This document shows positions 28,350-36,996 of a stretch of 43,737 bases of DNA, piece by piece. This DNA comes from Geobacillus jurassicus NBRC 107829 (lineage in GTDB: Bacteria; Bacillota; Bacilli; Bacillales; Anoxybacillaceae), in assembly GCF_001544315.1 (NCBI RefSeq), contig NZ_BCQG01000029.1, positions 1-43,737 of the forward strand, read 5' to 3'. The position numbers and the translations under genes are program-made. Under the pieces are notes generated by a model, which saw only the letters and a program-made list of their open reading frames with translations, did not search any database and was not told the DNA's origin. Positions within the stretch are counted from its first letter, which is position 1. Every line of letters begins with the position of its first letter.

Positions 28350-28361
28350 AGGCGATGTAAG

Positions 28362-28400
28362 TACAATCTTCTGAAACCAAATAGTTCAGAAGATTTGTAA
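28362..28400 (+). promoter_or_regulatory. Inverted repeat in the oppA leader
   Basis: AATCTTCTGAA pairs perfectly with TTCAGAAGATT around a 9-nt loop, and flanking TACA/TGTA extends the stem to about 14 bp with one bulge. No T-run follows, so it is not a terminator. It may be an mRNA-stabilising hairpin or a repressor operator. Confidence 0.6.
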
Positions 28401-28426
28401 TACACTACATATTAAGGGGGTTTTTA

Positions 28427-30079
28427 GTGAAGAAGCGATTCTCTTTATTCCTCGTCCTGCTTCTCGCGCTGTCAACGTTCCTCGCAGCGTGCGGCGGAGG
28501 CAAGGACAACAACAACGCCCAAGGCGGCCAAGGCGGCGAAAAGCCGGCGGAGAAGAAGGAGCAGGTGCTGAACTTGCTCGATTCTTCGGAAATTCCGACG
28601 CTTGATTCAGCGCTTGCCACCGACCAAGTATCGTTCATCGTTTTGAACAACGTCATGGAAGGCCTGTACCGTTTAGGCAAAGACAACAAGCCAGTGCCGG
28701 GAGTAGCGGAAAGCTATGAAGTGAGCCAAGACGGCAAAACGTACACGTTCAAGCTTCGCAAAGACGCGAAATGGTCAAACGGCGATCCGGTGACGGCGCA
28801 CGATTTCGTGTTCGCTTGGAAGCGTGTGCTTGATCCGAAAACGAAATCCGAGTATGCGTACATCATGTACGACATTAAAAACGCGGAAGAAGTCAACACG
28901 GGCAAACTGCCGCTTGACCAGCTCGGCGTCAAAGCTCTTGACGATTACACGCTCCAAGTGGAGCTGAAAAACCCGGTTCCGTATTTCGTCGGCTTGACAG
29001 GGTTTGGCACGTTTATGCCACAAAACGAAAAATTTGTGAAAGCGCAAGGCGAGAAATACGGTCTTGAAGCCAACACGACGCTGTACAACGGCCCGTTCGT
29101 GTTAAGCGAGTGGAAGCACGAACAAGGCTGGACGTACACGAAAAACCCGAACTACTGGGACAAAGACACCGTCAAGCTGGAAAAAGTCAATGTGAAAGTC
29201 GTGAAAGACACGGCAACGGCCGTCAACTTGTATGAAACAAAACAAGCGGATCGCGTCGGCTTGACGGCGGAGTTCGTCGACAAGTACAAAAACGATAAAA
29301 ACTTCCATACGAAATTGGATCCGTCGCTCTATTGGCTGCGCATGAATACGAAGAAAGAACCGTTGAACAATGTCAACGCCCGCAAAGCCATTGCAATGGC
29401 GATCGACAAGCAAGCGATGGTGGATACGCTGCTTAACAACGGTTCGGTGCCGGCCAACTACACTGTTCCGAAGGACTTCGTCACCGGTCCGGATGGAAAA
29501 GACTTCCGTGATGTCAATGGCGATTTAGTCACTTACAATCCGGATGAAGCGAAAAAACTGTGGGAGCAAGCGAAAAAAGAGCTGGGCAAAGACAAATTCA
29601 CGCTTGAGCTGTTGAACTATGACAGCGACAGCGCGAAGAAAATCGGCGAGTATGTGAAAGCGCAGCTTGAACAAAACTTGCCGGGCTTGACGATCAATAT
29701 TAAACAACAACCGTTTGCACAAAAATTGAAGCTCGAAAGCAGCATGCAATATGATTTGTCGTTCTCCGGCTGGGGTCCGGACTATCAAGACCCAATGACG
29801 TTCTTGCAGCTTTGGACATCGACAAGCCCGCACAACGAAACAGGCTGGTCGAATCCTGAGTACGACAAGCTGATCAAAGACGCGCAAACGACGCTTGCCA
29901 ACGATCAACAAGCTCGTTGGGATGCAATGCTGAAAGCGGAAAAAATCGTCTTTGAAGGAATGCCGATCGCTCCGCTGTATCAACGCGGCGCCGCCTACTT
30001 GCAGCGTGAATACGTCAAAGACTTCGTCACGCATACGTTCGGCGCTGACTACAGCTTGAAATGGGCGTATATTGAGTAA
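28427..30079 (+). CDS. oppA: Oligopeptide ABC transporter substrate-binding lipoprotein OppA
   Basis: A 550-residue extracytoplasmic peptide-binding protein (SBP family 5). The first 21 residues are a lipoprotein signal peptide with lipobox LAAC; Cys22 would be lipidated. A low-complexity Gly/Asn/Gln/Lys linker follows, then the solute-binding fold with the typical YTFKLRKDAKWSNGDPVTA segment. The start is a GTG at 28427 with AAGGGGG 6 nt upstream. It is first in oppABCDF and followed by a partial terminator, which would give it higher expression than the pore and ATPases. Confidence 0.95.
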   Translation: MKKRFSLFLVLLLALSTFLAACGGGKDNNNAQGGQGGEKPAEKKEQVLNLLDSSEIPTLDSALATDQVSFIVLNNVMEGLYRLGKDNKPVPGVAESYEVSQDGKTYTFKLRKDAKWSNGDPVTAHDFVFAWKRVLDPKTKSEYAYIMYDIKNAEEVNTGKLPLDQLGVKALDDYTLQVELKNPVPYFVGLTGFGTFMPQNEKFVKAQGEKYGLEANTTLYNGPFVLSEWKHEQGWTYTKNPNYWDKDTVKLEKVNVKVVKDTATAVNLYETKQADRVGLTAEFVDKYKNDKNFHTKLDPSLYWLRMNTKKEPLNNVNARKAIAMAIDKQAMVDTLLNNGSVPANYTVPKDFVTGPDGKDFRDVNGDLVTYNPDEAKKLWEQAKKELGKDKFTLELLNYDSDSAKKIGEYVKAQLEQNLPGLTINIKQQPFAQKLKLESSMQYDLSFSGWGPDYQDPMTFLQLWTSTSPHNETGWSNPEYDKLIKDAQTTLANDQQARWDAMLKAEKIVFEGMPIAPLYQRGAAYLQREYVKDFVTHTFGADYSLKWAYIE

Positions 30080-30100
30080 CCGTTCTCTCAGAGATGCGGA

Positions 30101-30134
30101 GGAGAGTATATGCATAGGCATATACTCTCCTTTT
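30101..30134 (+). terminator. Partial terminator between oppA and oppB
   Basis: GGAGAGTATATGC and GCATATACTCTCC form a perfect 13-bp stem with an ATAG loop, followed by only four T. It is likely to terminate part of the transcripts and protect the oppA 3' end. Confidence 0.8.
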
Positions 30135-30198
30135 GCCTGCCAAGGCGAAAAATGTCGAAAAACAGCGAAGATTATAGAAAAGCAGAGGAGGTGCGGTC

Positions 30199-31128
30199 AT
30201 GGCGCGGTATACGTTTCAGCGGTTCGTTTATATGGTCATCACGTTGTTTATTATTGCGACGTTAACGTTCTTTTTAATGAAGCTATTGCCGGGTTCGCCG
30301 TTGCAAAACCAAGAGAAATTAACGCCGGAACAGAAGGCGCTCATTTTAAAAGAATACGGATTGGATAAGCCCGTGCCTGTTCAATACATTCAATATTTAG
30401 GGAATTTATTGAAGGGGGATTTGGGGGTATCGTTCCAATATGACAATCGTCCTGTGACAGAGCTCATTAGCGACCGAATCGGTCCGTCGGCTCAGCTCGG
30501 GTTTCAAGCGATTGTCTTTGGAACGATCGTCGGGTTGATTCTCGGAATTGTCGCGGCGATTCGACACAATCATTGGGAAGATTATACAGCTACCGTCATT
30601 GCGGTGTTGGGCGCCTCGATCCCGTCGTTTGTGTTAGGAGGATTTTTGCAATATTTCATCGCTGTGAAACTGCAATGGCTTCCGGTTGCCTTTTGGGAAG
30701 GCTTCAAATATACGATTCTCCCGACCTTGGCGCTCTCTGTCGGGGTCATCGCCAGTATCGCCCGTTTTATGCGCACCGAGATGCTGGAAGTGTTGAGCTC
30801 TGACTACATTTTGACGGCTCGGGCGAAAGGAATCAGCCAAGCGGGGGTCATTATGAAGCACGCCATCCGCAACTCGCTTATCCCTGTCATTACCATTTTA
30901 GGCCCGATGACCGTCAATTTAATGACAGGAACGCTTGTCATTGAGAAACTGTTTGCTGTCCCTGGTCTTGGGGAGCAGTTTGTCCGTTCGATTGAACTGA
31001 ACGATTATCCCGTTATTATGGGAACGACGTTGTTTTATTCAGCCTTGTTGATTTTGGCAGTCTTCATCGTTGATGTGTTGTACGGGGTTGTTGACCCACG
31101 CATCCGGTTAGCGGGAGGGAAAAAATGA
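30199..31128 (+). CDS. oppB: Oligopeptide ABC transporter permease OppB
   Basis: A 309-residue inner-membrane permease with six predicted helices. The N-terminal RYTFQRFVYMVITLFII helix and the cytoplasmic EAA loop (SSDYILTARAKGISQAGVIM) that docks on the ATPases are visible. AGAGGAGGTGCGGTC precedes the ATG. It overlaps oppC by 4 nt. Confidence 0.95.
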   Translation: MARYTFQRFVYMVITLFIIATLTFFLMKLLPGSPLQNQEKLTPEQKALILKEYGLDKPVPVQYIQYLGNLLKGDLGVSFQYDNRPVTELISDRIGPSAQLGFQAIVFGTIVGLILGIVAAIRHNHWEDYTATVIAVLGASIPSFVLGGFLQYFIAVKLQWLPVAFWEGFKYTILPTLALSVGVIASIARFMRTEMLEVLSSDYILTARAKGISQAGVIMKHAIRNSLIPVITILGPMTVNLMTGTLVIEKLFAVPGLGEQFVRSIELNDYPVIMGTTLFYSALLILAVFIVDVLYGVVDPRIRLAGGKK

Positions 31129-32147
31129 TGGCGAAACAACAATACGAACAACTTTCACCGGAATGGTTTCAGCCCGCCCCGCCGAATGTCGGTGAGCAGG
31201 AAAAAATCAATCGACCGAGCTTGACGTTTTGGCAGGATGCTTGGCTTCGCCTTCGGGAAAACAAGGCAGCGATCGTGGGGCTCGTGATGATTATCATTTT
31301 GACGCTCATGGCGATCATCGCCCCGATGGCAAGCGACCGGACGTATAAGGATCAAAACTTGCGGCATGCGAAACTTCCGCCGAAAATCCCGGTGCTCGAG
31401 CATGTTCATTGGCTTCCGTTTGACGGCCGGGATGCGAACGGCGTTGATGTGTATAAACAGCGCGGCGTGAAAGAGTACTATTGGTTTGGCACGGATGACT
31501 TAGGCCGCGACTTGTGGGTGAGAACGTGGTATGGCACGCGCATTTCGCTTTACATTGGTTTGCTGGCGGCGCTGATCGACTTGTTGATCGGAATTGCGTA
31601 CGGCGGCATTTCCGGCTATTATGGCGGCCGCGTTGACAATGTCATGCAACGGATCATTGAAATTTTAAACGGCATCCCGTATTTAATTATGGTCATTTTG
31701 TTCATTTTGATTTTTGAGCCTGGAATCATTTCCATCACGCTGGCGATGGTCATTACCGGTTGGACAACGATGGCGCGCATCGTGCGCGGGCAAGTGCTAA
31801 AGCTGAAAAACATGGAATATGTATTGGCGGCGCGGACGCTCGGGGCGCCGACATCACGGCTCATTTTCAAACATTTGATCCCGAACGTCATCGGCCCGAT
31901 CATTATTACGACGATGTTCACGATTCCATCGGCCATCTTCACTGAGGCGTTTTTGAGCTTTATCGGCCTTGGCATCCGTCCGCCGGAAGCGTCGCTTGGC
32001 TCGCTTGTCAATGATGGATACAAATCGATTCAGACGTATCCGCATTTGATGATTATTCCGGCGATTGTCATCAGCTTGCTCATTTTAAGCTTCAACTTGG
32101 TGGCAGACGGAATCCGCGATGCGCTTGACCCGAAAATGCGCAAATAA
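31125..32147 (+). CDS. oppC: Oligopeptide ABC transporter permease OppC
   Basis: A 340-residue second permease with a hydrophilic N-terminal stretch, a first helix (AAIVGLVMIIILTLMAII), an extracytoplasmic insert that includes WFGTDDLGRDLW (the OppC hallmark), five more helices and an EAA loop (MEYVLAARTLGAP). Two adjacent Met codons (31125, 31128) are possible starts; the first overlaps the oppB stop. Confidence 0.95.
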   Translation: MMAKQQYEQLSPEWFQPAPPNVGEQEKINRPSLTFWQDAWLRLRENKAAIVGLVMIIILTLMAIIAPMASDRTYKDQNLRHAKLPPKIPVLEHVHWLPFDGRDANGVDVYKQRGVKEYYWFGTDDLGRDLWVRTWYGTRISLYIGLLAALIDLLIGIAYGGISGYYGGRVDNVMQRIIEILNGIPYLIMVILFILIFEPGIISITLAMVITGWTTMARIVRGQVLKLKNMEYVLAARTLGAPTSRLIFKHLIPNVIGPIIITTMFTIPSAIFTEAFLSFIGLGIRPPEASLGSLVNDGYKSIQTYPHLMIIPAIVISLLILSFNLVADGIRDALDPKMRK

Positions 32148-32168
32148 CCGACGGAAGGGGTGAAACGG

Positions 32169-33230
32169 ATGGAGAAAATTTTGCAGGTGAACGATTTGCA
32201 CATTTCTTTTGACATCCATGCCGGTGAAGTGCAAGCCGTGCGCGGCGTCACGTTCGACTTGTATAAAGGGGAGACGCTCGCGATCGTTGGCGAGTCGGGA
32301 TCAGGGAAATCCGTGACATCCAAGGCGTTGATGCGCCTGTTGCCGACACCGCCGAGCCGGATTAAGCAAGGGGAAATTTTATTTGAAGGAAAAGACTTGA
32401 CCAAGCTGTCGGAGAAAGAAATGCAGTCGATCCGCGGTGCGAAAATTTCAATGATTTTCCAAGATCCAATGACATCGCTCAATCCGACGATGACGATTGG
32501 GAAACAAATTATGGAAGCGATTTTAAAGCATCAAAAGTTGTCGAAAGACGAAGCGCGCAAACGGGCGATAGAACTGTTGCAGCTCGTCGGCATTAAAAAC
32601 GCCGAGTTGCGCATGAAGCAATACCCGCACCAATTTTCCGGCGGGATGCGCCAGCGTGTTGTCATCGCCATCGCCTTGGCGTGCAATCCGAAAATTTTGA
32701 TCGCCGATGAACCGACGACAGCGCTTGATGTGACGATTCAGGCGCAAATTTTGGAGCTGATGAAAGACATTCAGAAAAAGCTCGGCATGTCGATTATTTT
32801 CATCACCCATGATTTAGGGGTCGTCGCCAACATGGCCGACCGCGTGGCGGTCATGTATGCCGGCAAAATTGTCGAGATCGGCACGGTGGATGAAATTTTT
32901 TACAATCCAAAACATCCGTACACGTGGGGGTTGCTGGCCTCGATGCCGAGCCTTGATCATAAAGATACGGAGCTGTATTCGATCCCGGGTTCGCCGCCGG
33001 ATTTGTTAAATCCGCCAAAAGGCGATGCGTTTGCGCCGCGCAATCCGTATGCGCTCAAAATCGACTACGAGCTCGAGCCGCCGATGTTCCAAGTGTCTGA
33101 TACGCACTATGCGGCGACATGGCTGTTGCATGAAATGGCGCCGAAAGTGGAACCGCCGGCTATCGTGCGCGAGCGGATGGAACGGTTCGCTGACATCGTC
33201 GCCCGGAAAGGAGGGAAACCGCGTGGCTAG
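32169..33230 (+). CDS. oppD: Oligopeptide ABC transporter ATP-binding protein OppD
   Basis: A 353-residue ATPase. Walker A GESGSGKS is near residue 41, the signature is SGGMRQR, Walker [13 protein letters not shown], and the C-terminal oligopeptide/dipeptide extension has the [20 protein letters not shown] block, though the family's usual iron-sulfur cysteines there appear absent. The ATG at 32169 is chosen over the GTG at 32160 because GGAAGGGG is then properly spaced. It overlaps oppF by 8 nt. Confidence 0.94.
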   Translation: MEKILQVNDLHISFDIHAGEVQAVRGVTFDLYKGETLAIVGESGSGKSVTSKALMRLLPTPPSRIKQGEILFEGKDLTKLSEKEMQSIRGAKISMIFQDPMTSLNPTMTIGKQIMEAILKHQKLSKDEARKRAIELLQLVGIKNAELRMKQYPHQFSGGMRQRVVIAIALACNPKILIADEPTTALDVTIQAQILELMKDIQKKLGMSIIFITHDLGVVANMADRVAVMYAGKIVEIGTVDEIFYNPKHPYTWGLLASMPSLDHKDTELYSIPGSPPDLLNPPKGDAFAPRNPYALKIDYELEPPMFQVSDTHYAATWLLHEMAPKVEPPAIVRERMERFADIVARKGGKPRG

Positions 33231-34158
33231 ACAAAAGCTGCTTGAAGTCAAAAACTTGAAACAGTATTTCCCTGCTGGCCGCGGTGAGGTGGTGAAAGCG
33301 GTCGACGGCGTCACCTTTGACATTTATAAAGGGGAAACGTTCGGCCTTGTCGGCGAGTCGGGCTGCGGCAAGTCGACAACGGGGCGGACGATCATCCGGC
33401 TCTATGAGGCGACAGACGGGGAAGTGCTGTTTAACGGGGTCAATGTTCACGGCAAAAAATCGAAAAAAGAGCTGAAAGAGTTAAACCGGAAAATGCAGAT
33501 GATTTTCCAAGATCCGTATGCGTCCTTGAATCCGCGGATGACGGTCGCGGATATTATCGCTGAGGGCATCGACATCCACGGGCTGGCGAAAACGAAAGAA
33601 GAACGGATGCAGCGCGTGTATGAATTGCTTGAGACGGTCGGGTTGAACCGCGAGCATGCCAGCCGCTACCCGCATGAGTTTTCCGGCGGTCAACGCCAGC
33701 GGATCGGCATCGCCCGCGCGCTGGCCGTCGAGCCGGAGTTCATCATCGCCGATGAGCCGATTTCGGCGCTTGACGTTTCCATTCAGGCGCAAGTCGTCAA
33801 CTTGCTGAAGCGCCTGCAGCGTGAAAAAGGGTTGACGTACTTGTTTATTGCCCACGACTTGTCGATGGTGAAATACATCAGCGACCGGATCGGCGTCATG
33901 TATTTCGGGAAAATGGTCGAGCTCGCCGAATCGGAAGAGCTGTACCGCAATCCGATCCACCCGTACACAAAAGCTTTGTTGTCGGCCATTCCGCTTCCTG
34001 ATCCGGAAACGGAGCGGACGCGCAAGCGGATCGTTTACGACCCGGCGCAACATGGCTACAAAGATGGAGAGGAACTTGAATTCCGTGAAATTACGCCTGG
34101 CCATTTTGTGCTTTGTTCGGAGGAAGAGTATAAGCGGTATCGGGCGATGTATGCCTAG
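33223..34158 (+). CDS. oppF: Oligopeptide ABC transporter ATP-binding protein OppF
   Basis: A 311-residue partner ATPase with Walker [15 protein letters not shown], signature [15 protein letters not shown], Walker [13 protein letters not shown] and a short C-terminal peptide-transporter extension. The start is the GTG at 33223, preceded by GGAGGGAAACCGC and overlapping the end of oppD. A longer in-frame extension lies within oppD and has no ribosome site. Confidence 0.95.
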   Translation: MARQKLLEVKNLKQYFPAGRGEVVKAVDGVTFDIYKGETFGLVGESGCGKSTTGRTIIRLYEATDGEVLFNGVNVHGKKSKKELKELNRKMQMIFQDPYASLNPRMTVADIIAEGIDIHGLAKTKEERMQRVYELLETVGLNREHASRYPHEFSGGQRQRIGIARALAVEPEFIIADEPISALDVSIQAQVVNLLKRLQREKGLTYLFIAHDLSMVKYISDRIGVMYFGKMVELAESEELYRNPIHPYTKALLSAIPLPDPETERTRKRIVYDPAQHGYKDGEELEFREITPGHFVLCSEEEYKRYRAMYA

Positions 34159-34229
34159 CAGAATAGAAAAGAGCGCCGCTCCTTCATCGCCGCATGATGC
34201 GAACGGTGAAAGAGGCGGCGCCCACCTAT

Positions 34230-34256
34230 GCGCCTGTCTTGGCGCGTTATTTTTTT
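34230..34256 (+). terminator. Terminator of the opp operon
   Basis: GCGCC and GGCGC form a short GC stem around TGTCTT, followed by GTTATTTTTTT. It overlaps the stop codon of the convergent small gene. A second, larger stem (GCGCCGC with GCGGCGC, 34176-34222) precedes it. Confidence 0.75.
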
Positions 34257-34429
34257 CCCCCGACGACTTTCCATCCTTGTTGGATGCGGCGAGAGGCCTC
34301 GACATGCTTTCCACTTTTGTTTCGACCGAACATCCGCTCTCCGATTGTGTTGCTGATGTTCCCCATCAATGCGGTGAGGACGACGATCAATGCCGAAGCA
34401 ATGGCAAAGTCGATGAAATAGCCGGCCAT
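34247..34429 (-). CDS. Small membrane protein of unknown function
   Basis: A 60-residue protein with one N-terminal membrane helix (about residues 5-24) followed by a basic cytosolic tail ending in QQGWKVVGGKK. GGGAGG lies 8 nt before the ATG at 34429, good evidence that it is translated. I do not recognise a family. It is convergent with oppF. Confidence 0.7.
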   Translation of the reverse strand: MAGYFIDFAIASALIVVLTALMGNISNTIGERMFGRNKSGKHVEASRRIQQGWKVVGGKK

Positions 34430-34548
34430 CGGTTCTTCCTCCCTTTTCCTCTTCTACTTTGATTGTAGAGGATTTGTCTTCACTTTGGAAGAGGAAAGAA
34501 AATTGCATTTATCATCGAAAAACTATATCTTTCTTGGCCGATGTATTG

Positions 34549-34554
34549 TATAAT
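34549..34554 (+). promoter_or_regulatory. Candidate -10 of the spx promoter
   Basis: A perfect TATAAT lies about 175 bp before spx. The -35 region (34526-34531, TATCTT) is poor, so an activator or another sigma factor may be needed. This would give a leader of about 165 nt containing the interlocked repeats. Confidence 0.45.
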
Positions 34555-34630
34555 ATATCATGTTAAAGTCATTTCAATTTGCAAACGATTGGCAAAGCGG
34601 CTGATCGCCAGACTGGCATTCAGGCCGTGT

Positions 34631-34683
34631 CGCTATGCTGTCAGACGTCAAACCGGCATAGCGGTGCACGTCTGTCGTCTGAC
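34631..34683 (+). promoter_or_regulatory. Interlocked inverted repeats in the spx leader
   Basis: CGCTATGC (34631-34638) is complementary to GCATAGCG (34656-34663). GTCAGACG (34640-34647) is complementary to CGTCTGAC (34676-34683), and CAGACGT (34642-34648) also to ACGTCTG (34668-34674). The order a-b-a'-b' allows a pseudoknot or mutually exclusive hairpins. The element ends about 32 nt before the spx ribosome binding site. Confidence 0.55.
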
Positions 34684-34727
34684 GGACGAGGGAAGCAAGG
34701 GATTCCTTGTCAAAAGGAGTGATCGAA

Positions 34728-35126
34728 GTGGTCAAGCTATACACATCACCGAGCTGCACGTCATGCCGGAAGGCGAAGGCGTGGCTCGAGAAGCACAATA
34801 TTCCTTATGTCGAGCGCAATATTTTCTCCGAGCCGCTCACGGTCGAGGAGATTAAAGAAATTTTGCGGATGACGGAAACGGGGACGGATGAGATCATTTC
34901 CACCCGTTCGAAAGTATTCCAAAAGCTGAACATTAACTTGGAGTCTCTGCCGCTGCAAGATTTGTATGAACTCATTCAAAAAAATCCCGGCATTTTACGT
35001 CGACCGATCATCATTGATGAAAAGCGTCTTCAGGTCGGCTACAACGAGGATGAAATCCGCCGCTTCCTGCCGCGCAAAGTGCGGGCGTATCAGCTTCGCG
35101 AAGCGCAACGGCTGGTGAACGGCTAA
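34728..35126 (+). CDS. spx: Transcriptional regulator Spx
   Basis: A 132-residue ArsC-like regulator that binds the RNA polymerase alpha C-terminal domain and activates thiol and oxidative stress genes. The redox CxxC is in [10 protein letters not shown] near the N-terminus; the [15 protein letters not shown] helix and [20 protein letters not shown] are highly conserved. The start is a GTG at 34728 with AGGAG 8 nt upstream, giving the same N-terminus as B. subtilis Spx. Spx is degraded by ClpXP with the adaptor SpxH, whose gene is also in this window. Confidence 0.96.
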   Translation: MVKLYTSPSCTSCRKAKAWLEKHNIPYVERNIFSEPLTVEEIKEILRMTETGTDEIISTRSKVFQKLNINLESLPLQDLYELIQKNPGILRRPIIIDEKRLQVGYNEDEIRRFLPRKVRAYQLREAQRLVNG

Positions 35127-35134
35127 TAAACAGA

Positions 35135-35166
35135 CTTCTACATGGCATGCCATGTAGAAGTTTTTT
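35135..35166 (+). terminator. Terminator of spx
   Basis: A 26-nt perfect palindrome, CTTCTACATGGCA joined to TGCCATGTAGAAG, followed by six T. Copy B of the IS-like element starts 1-2 bp after the T-run. Confidence 0.88.
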
Positions 35167-35167
35167 A

Positions 35168-35217
35168 TCATCTCTAACCGAGAAGATCCCCACTTCCACG
35201 CGATCAGCGGAAGTGGG
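35168..35217 (-). mobile_element. IS200/IS605-like end: hairpin plus conserved 18-nt tail (copy B)
   Basis: Read on the plus strand, TCATCTCTAACCGAGAAG (35168-35185) is followed by CCCACTTCC (35189-35197) and GGAAGTGGG (35209-35217), a perfect 9-bp stem. The 18-mer matches the reverse complement of the copy A tail at 16 positions. Both copies sit right after the poly-T of a terminator in the same relative orientation. About 130 bp of unassigned sequence follows up to the TerC gene and could be more of a decayed element. No transposase is present. Confidence 0.5.
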
Positions 35218-35347
35218 CGCAGCGAAAACGTGGGACACACAGAGCTGGCTTGGCCAACAGCCTGGCGTTGGGCAAGGATTCCCAAGACTCTCCCGTCTCT
35301 TGTTTGCGCAGATGGAAGAGCATTCAACATCTGCCGTTCAACGCCAT

Positions 35348-36007
35348 TTACACGGCGCGCGACCGGCGATTGGCCATAAAGCCGAGCAACACGGCAAGAA
35401 CGGCTGCCGCCATCGGAAAAAGCGTCTCCCCATTCGGGGGGTAAAACGGTCGCAGCCGCTCTTCTGCGGCGATCATCTTTCCAGCGGTGTACGCTAAGAG
35501 GGCGCCGCCGGCATAAATGAGAACCGGAAACCGTTCCAAGGAATAAAGGATGATTTTACTGCCTAAAATGATGATAGGAACGGAACAGAGAAAGCCGAAC
35601 ATGACAAGTCCGATATGGCCCTGAGCCGCTCCAGCGATGGCGATAACGTTGTCAAGGCCCATGGCGACATCGGCGGCGACGATCGTCTGGATGGCTTTCC
35701 AAAGCGACGGTTCGGCTTTGATCACCGCTGGTTTTTCGTCTTTTTGTCCGATTAGCTTCAAGGCGATCCAAAAGAGGATGATGCCGCCGGCAAGCTGCAA
35801 AAAGGGGATGGTTAACAGCCAAACAACGGCTGCCGTCAATACAATGCGGACGGCGATCGCCAACGCGGTGCCGGCAATGATGGCGATATTCCGCTTTTGT
35901 TCCGGCAAGTTGCGGCTCGCTAATGCAATGACAACTGCATTGTCCCCGCCGAGAACGATGTCAATGCCGATAATGAGCAAGATCGAGACGATGTATTCAT
36001 CCACCAT
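35348..36007 (-). CDS. yjbE: TerC family integral membrane protein (YjbE-type)
   Basis: A 219-residue membrane protein with about seven helices. Conserved acidic motifs lie inside membrane segments: IGIDIVLGGDNAVVIAL near the N-terminus and ADVAMGLDNVIAIAGAA in the middle, as in TerC/YjbE proteins linked to manganese or tellurium ion export. B. subtilis yjbE also lies beside spx and mecA. A minus-strand TATAAT is found near 36041 with a weak -35. I see no yybP-ykoY manganese riboswitch upstream. Confidence 0.88.
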   Translation of the reverse strand: MVDEYIVSILLIIGIDIVLGGDNAVVIALASRNLPEQKRNIAIIAGTALAIAVRIVLTAAVVWLLTIPFLQLAGGIILFWIALKLIGQKDEKPAVIKAEPSLWKAIQTIVAADVAMGLDNVIAIAGAAQGHIGLVMFGFLCSVPIIILGSKIILYSLERFPVLIYAGGALLAYTAGKMIAAEERLRPFYPPNGETLFPMAAAVLAVLLGFMANRRSRAV

Positions 36008-36219
36008 AGACGTCCCTCATTCCGTCCGTGTTCATCATCATTATAGTAGGGCATGGCCGGTTTCATAACCAATTTTTAAAAACGCGTTTTTTTATTTCCC
36101 TTCTCTCGCTTTTTATCATAAAATAAAAGTACAAGATATAAGTTTTTTATTTAAATAGTTTTAGGGGCACGATCCCTTCCCTTTTTTATTTCTTTGTTTT
36201 TAGAAGGGAGAGTTGAGAA

Positions 36220-36900
36220 ATGGAAATCGAACGCATCAACGAGCATACCGTGAAGTTTTACATTTCGTATGTTGATATAGAGGAGCGCGGCTTTGACCGC
36301 GAGGAAATTTGGTACAACCGGGAACGGAGTGAAGAATTATTTTGGGAGATGATGGATGAAGTTCATGGCGAAAGCGATTTTTCGCTCGATGGCCCGCTTT
36401 GGATCCAAGTGCAGGCGCTCGAAAAAGGGCTCGAAGTCGTCGTGACGAAAGCGCAGTTGTCTAAAGACGGAAGCAAGCTCGAGCTGCCGCTTCCAGAAGA
36501 GAAATGGCGCGAGTTTTCGCTGTCGGCTGATGAAAAGGTGGAATCGCTGTTCGGCCACCATTTCCACTTTGGCCAAACCGAAGATGCCGAGGAGAGAGAA
36601 GAGCAAGACGTTCTTCAGTTCATCCTTTCGTTCAAGGACATCGAGGACGTCATTTCCTTGGCTCACCGCGCCGACTTCTCCGAGCTGTCGAACCGCCTGT
36701 TCCAATTTGAAGGCCGCTATTACTTGTTCGTCGAGTTTGACGAGCGCTACACCGAGCAGGAAGTAGACAATATGCTCAGCCTTCTGTTGGAATACGGAAG
36801 CGATTCGCAGCTGACGATTTATCGCCTTGAAGAATACGGGACTGAAATTATGGGCGACAATGCACTCGAAACGATCAAAACGTATTTTCCAGCCCCATAA
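36220..36900 (+). CDS. mecA: Adaptor protein MecA
   Basis: A 226-residue adaptor that delivers substrates such as ComK to ClpCP and helps ClpC assemble. The N-terminal substrate-binding domain (MEIERINEHTVKFYISYVDI) and the C-terminal ClpC-binding domain (from about residue 130, QDVLQFILSFKDIEDVISLA) are joined by an acidic linker. Length is normal. GAAGGGAGAGTTGAGAA precedes the ATG. It is followed by its own terminator. Confidence 0.96.
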   Translation: MEIERINEHTVKFYISYVDIEERGFDREEIWYNRERSEELFWEMMDEVHGESDFSLDGPLWIQVQALEKGLEVVVTKAQLSKDGSKLELPLPEEKWREFSLSADEKVESLFGHHFHFGQTEDAEEREEQDVLQFILSFKDIEDVISLAHRADFSELSNRLFQFEGRYYLFVEFDERYTEQEVDNMLSLLLEYGSDSQLTIYRLEEYGTEIMGDNALETIKTYFPAP

Positions 36901-36911
36901 TGTTTCCATTC

Positions 36912-36942
36912 CGCCGATTTCGCCGCCAGAAATCGGCGTTTT
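36912..36942 (+). terminator. Terminator of mecA
   Basis: CGCCGATTTC and GAAATCGGCG form a perfect 10-bp stem with a 7-nt loop, then TTTTCT. Confidence 0.88.
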
Positions 36943-36996
36943 CTGCGTTAACGGAAGTAAAACGGCTATGATGAAGAGCTGGGTGGAGGGGTTTTG

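Noticed and set aside
34995-35330. 111-codon minus-strand frame across the end of spx and the IS-like element
   Set aside because: It runs through the spx terminator palindrome and antisense to spx; no family similarity seen, so it was not called as a TnpB remnant.
36008-36219. Possible yybP-ykoY manganese riboswitch before the TerC gene or mecA
   Set aside because: The conserved loop motifs of that riboswitch are not visible; only a simple -10 region is seen.
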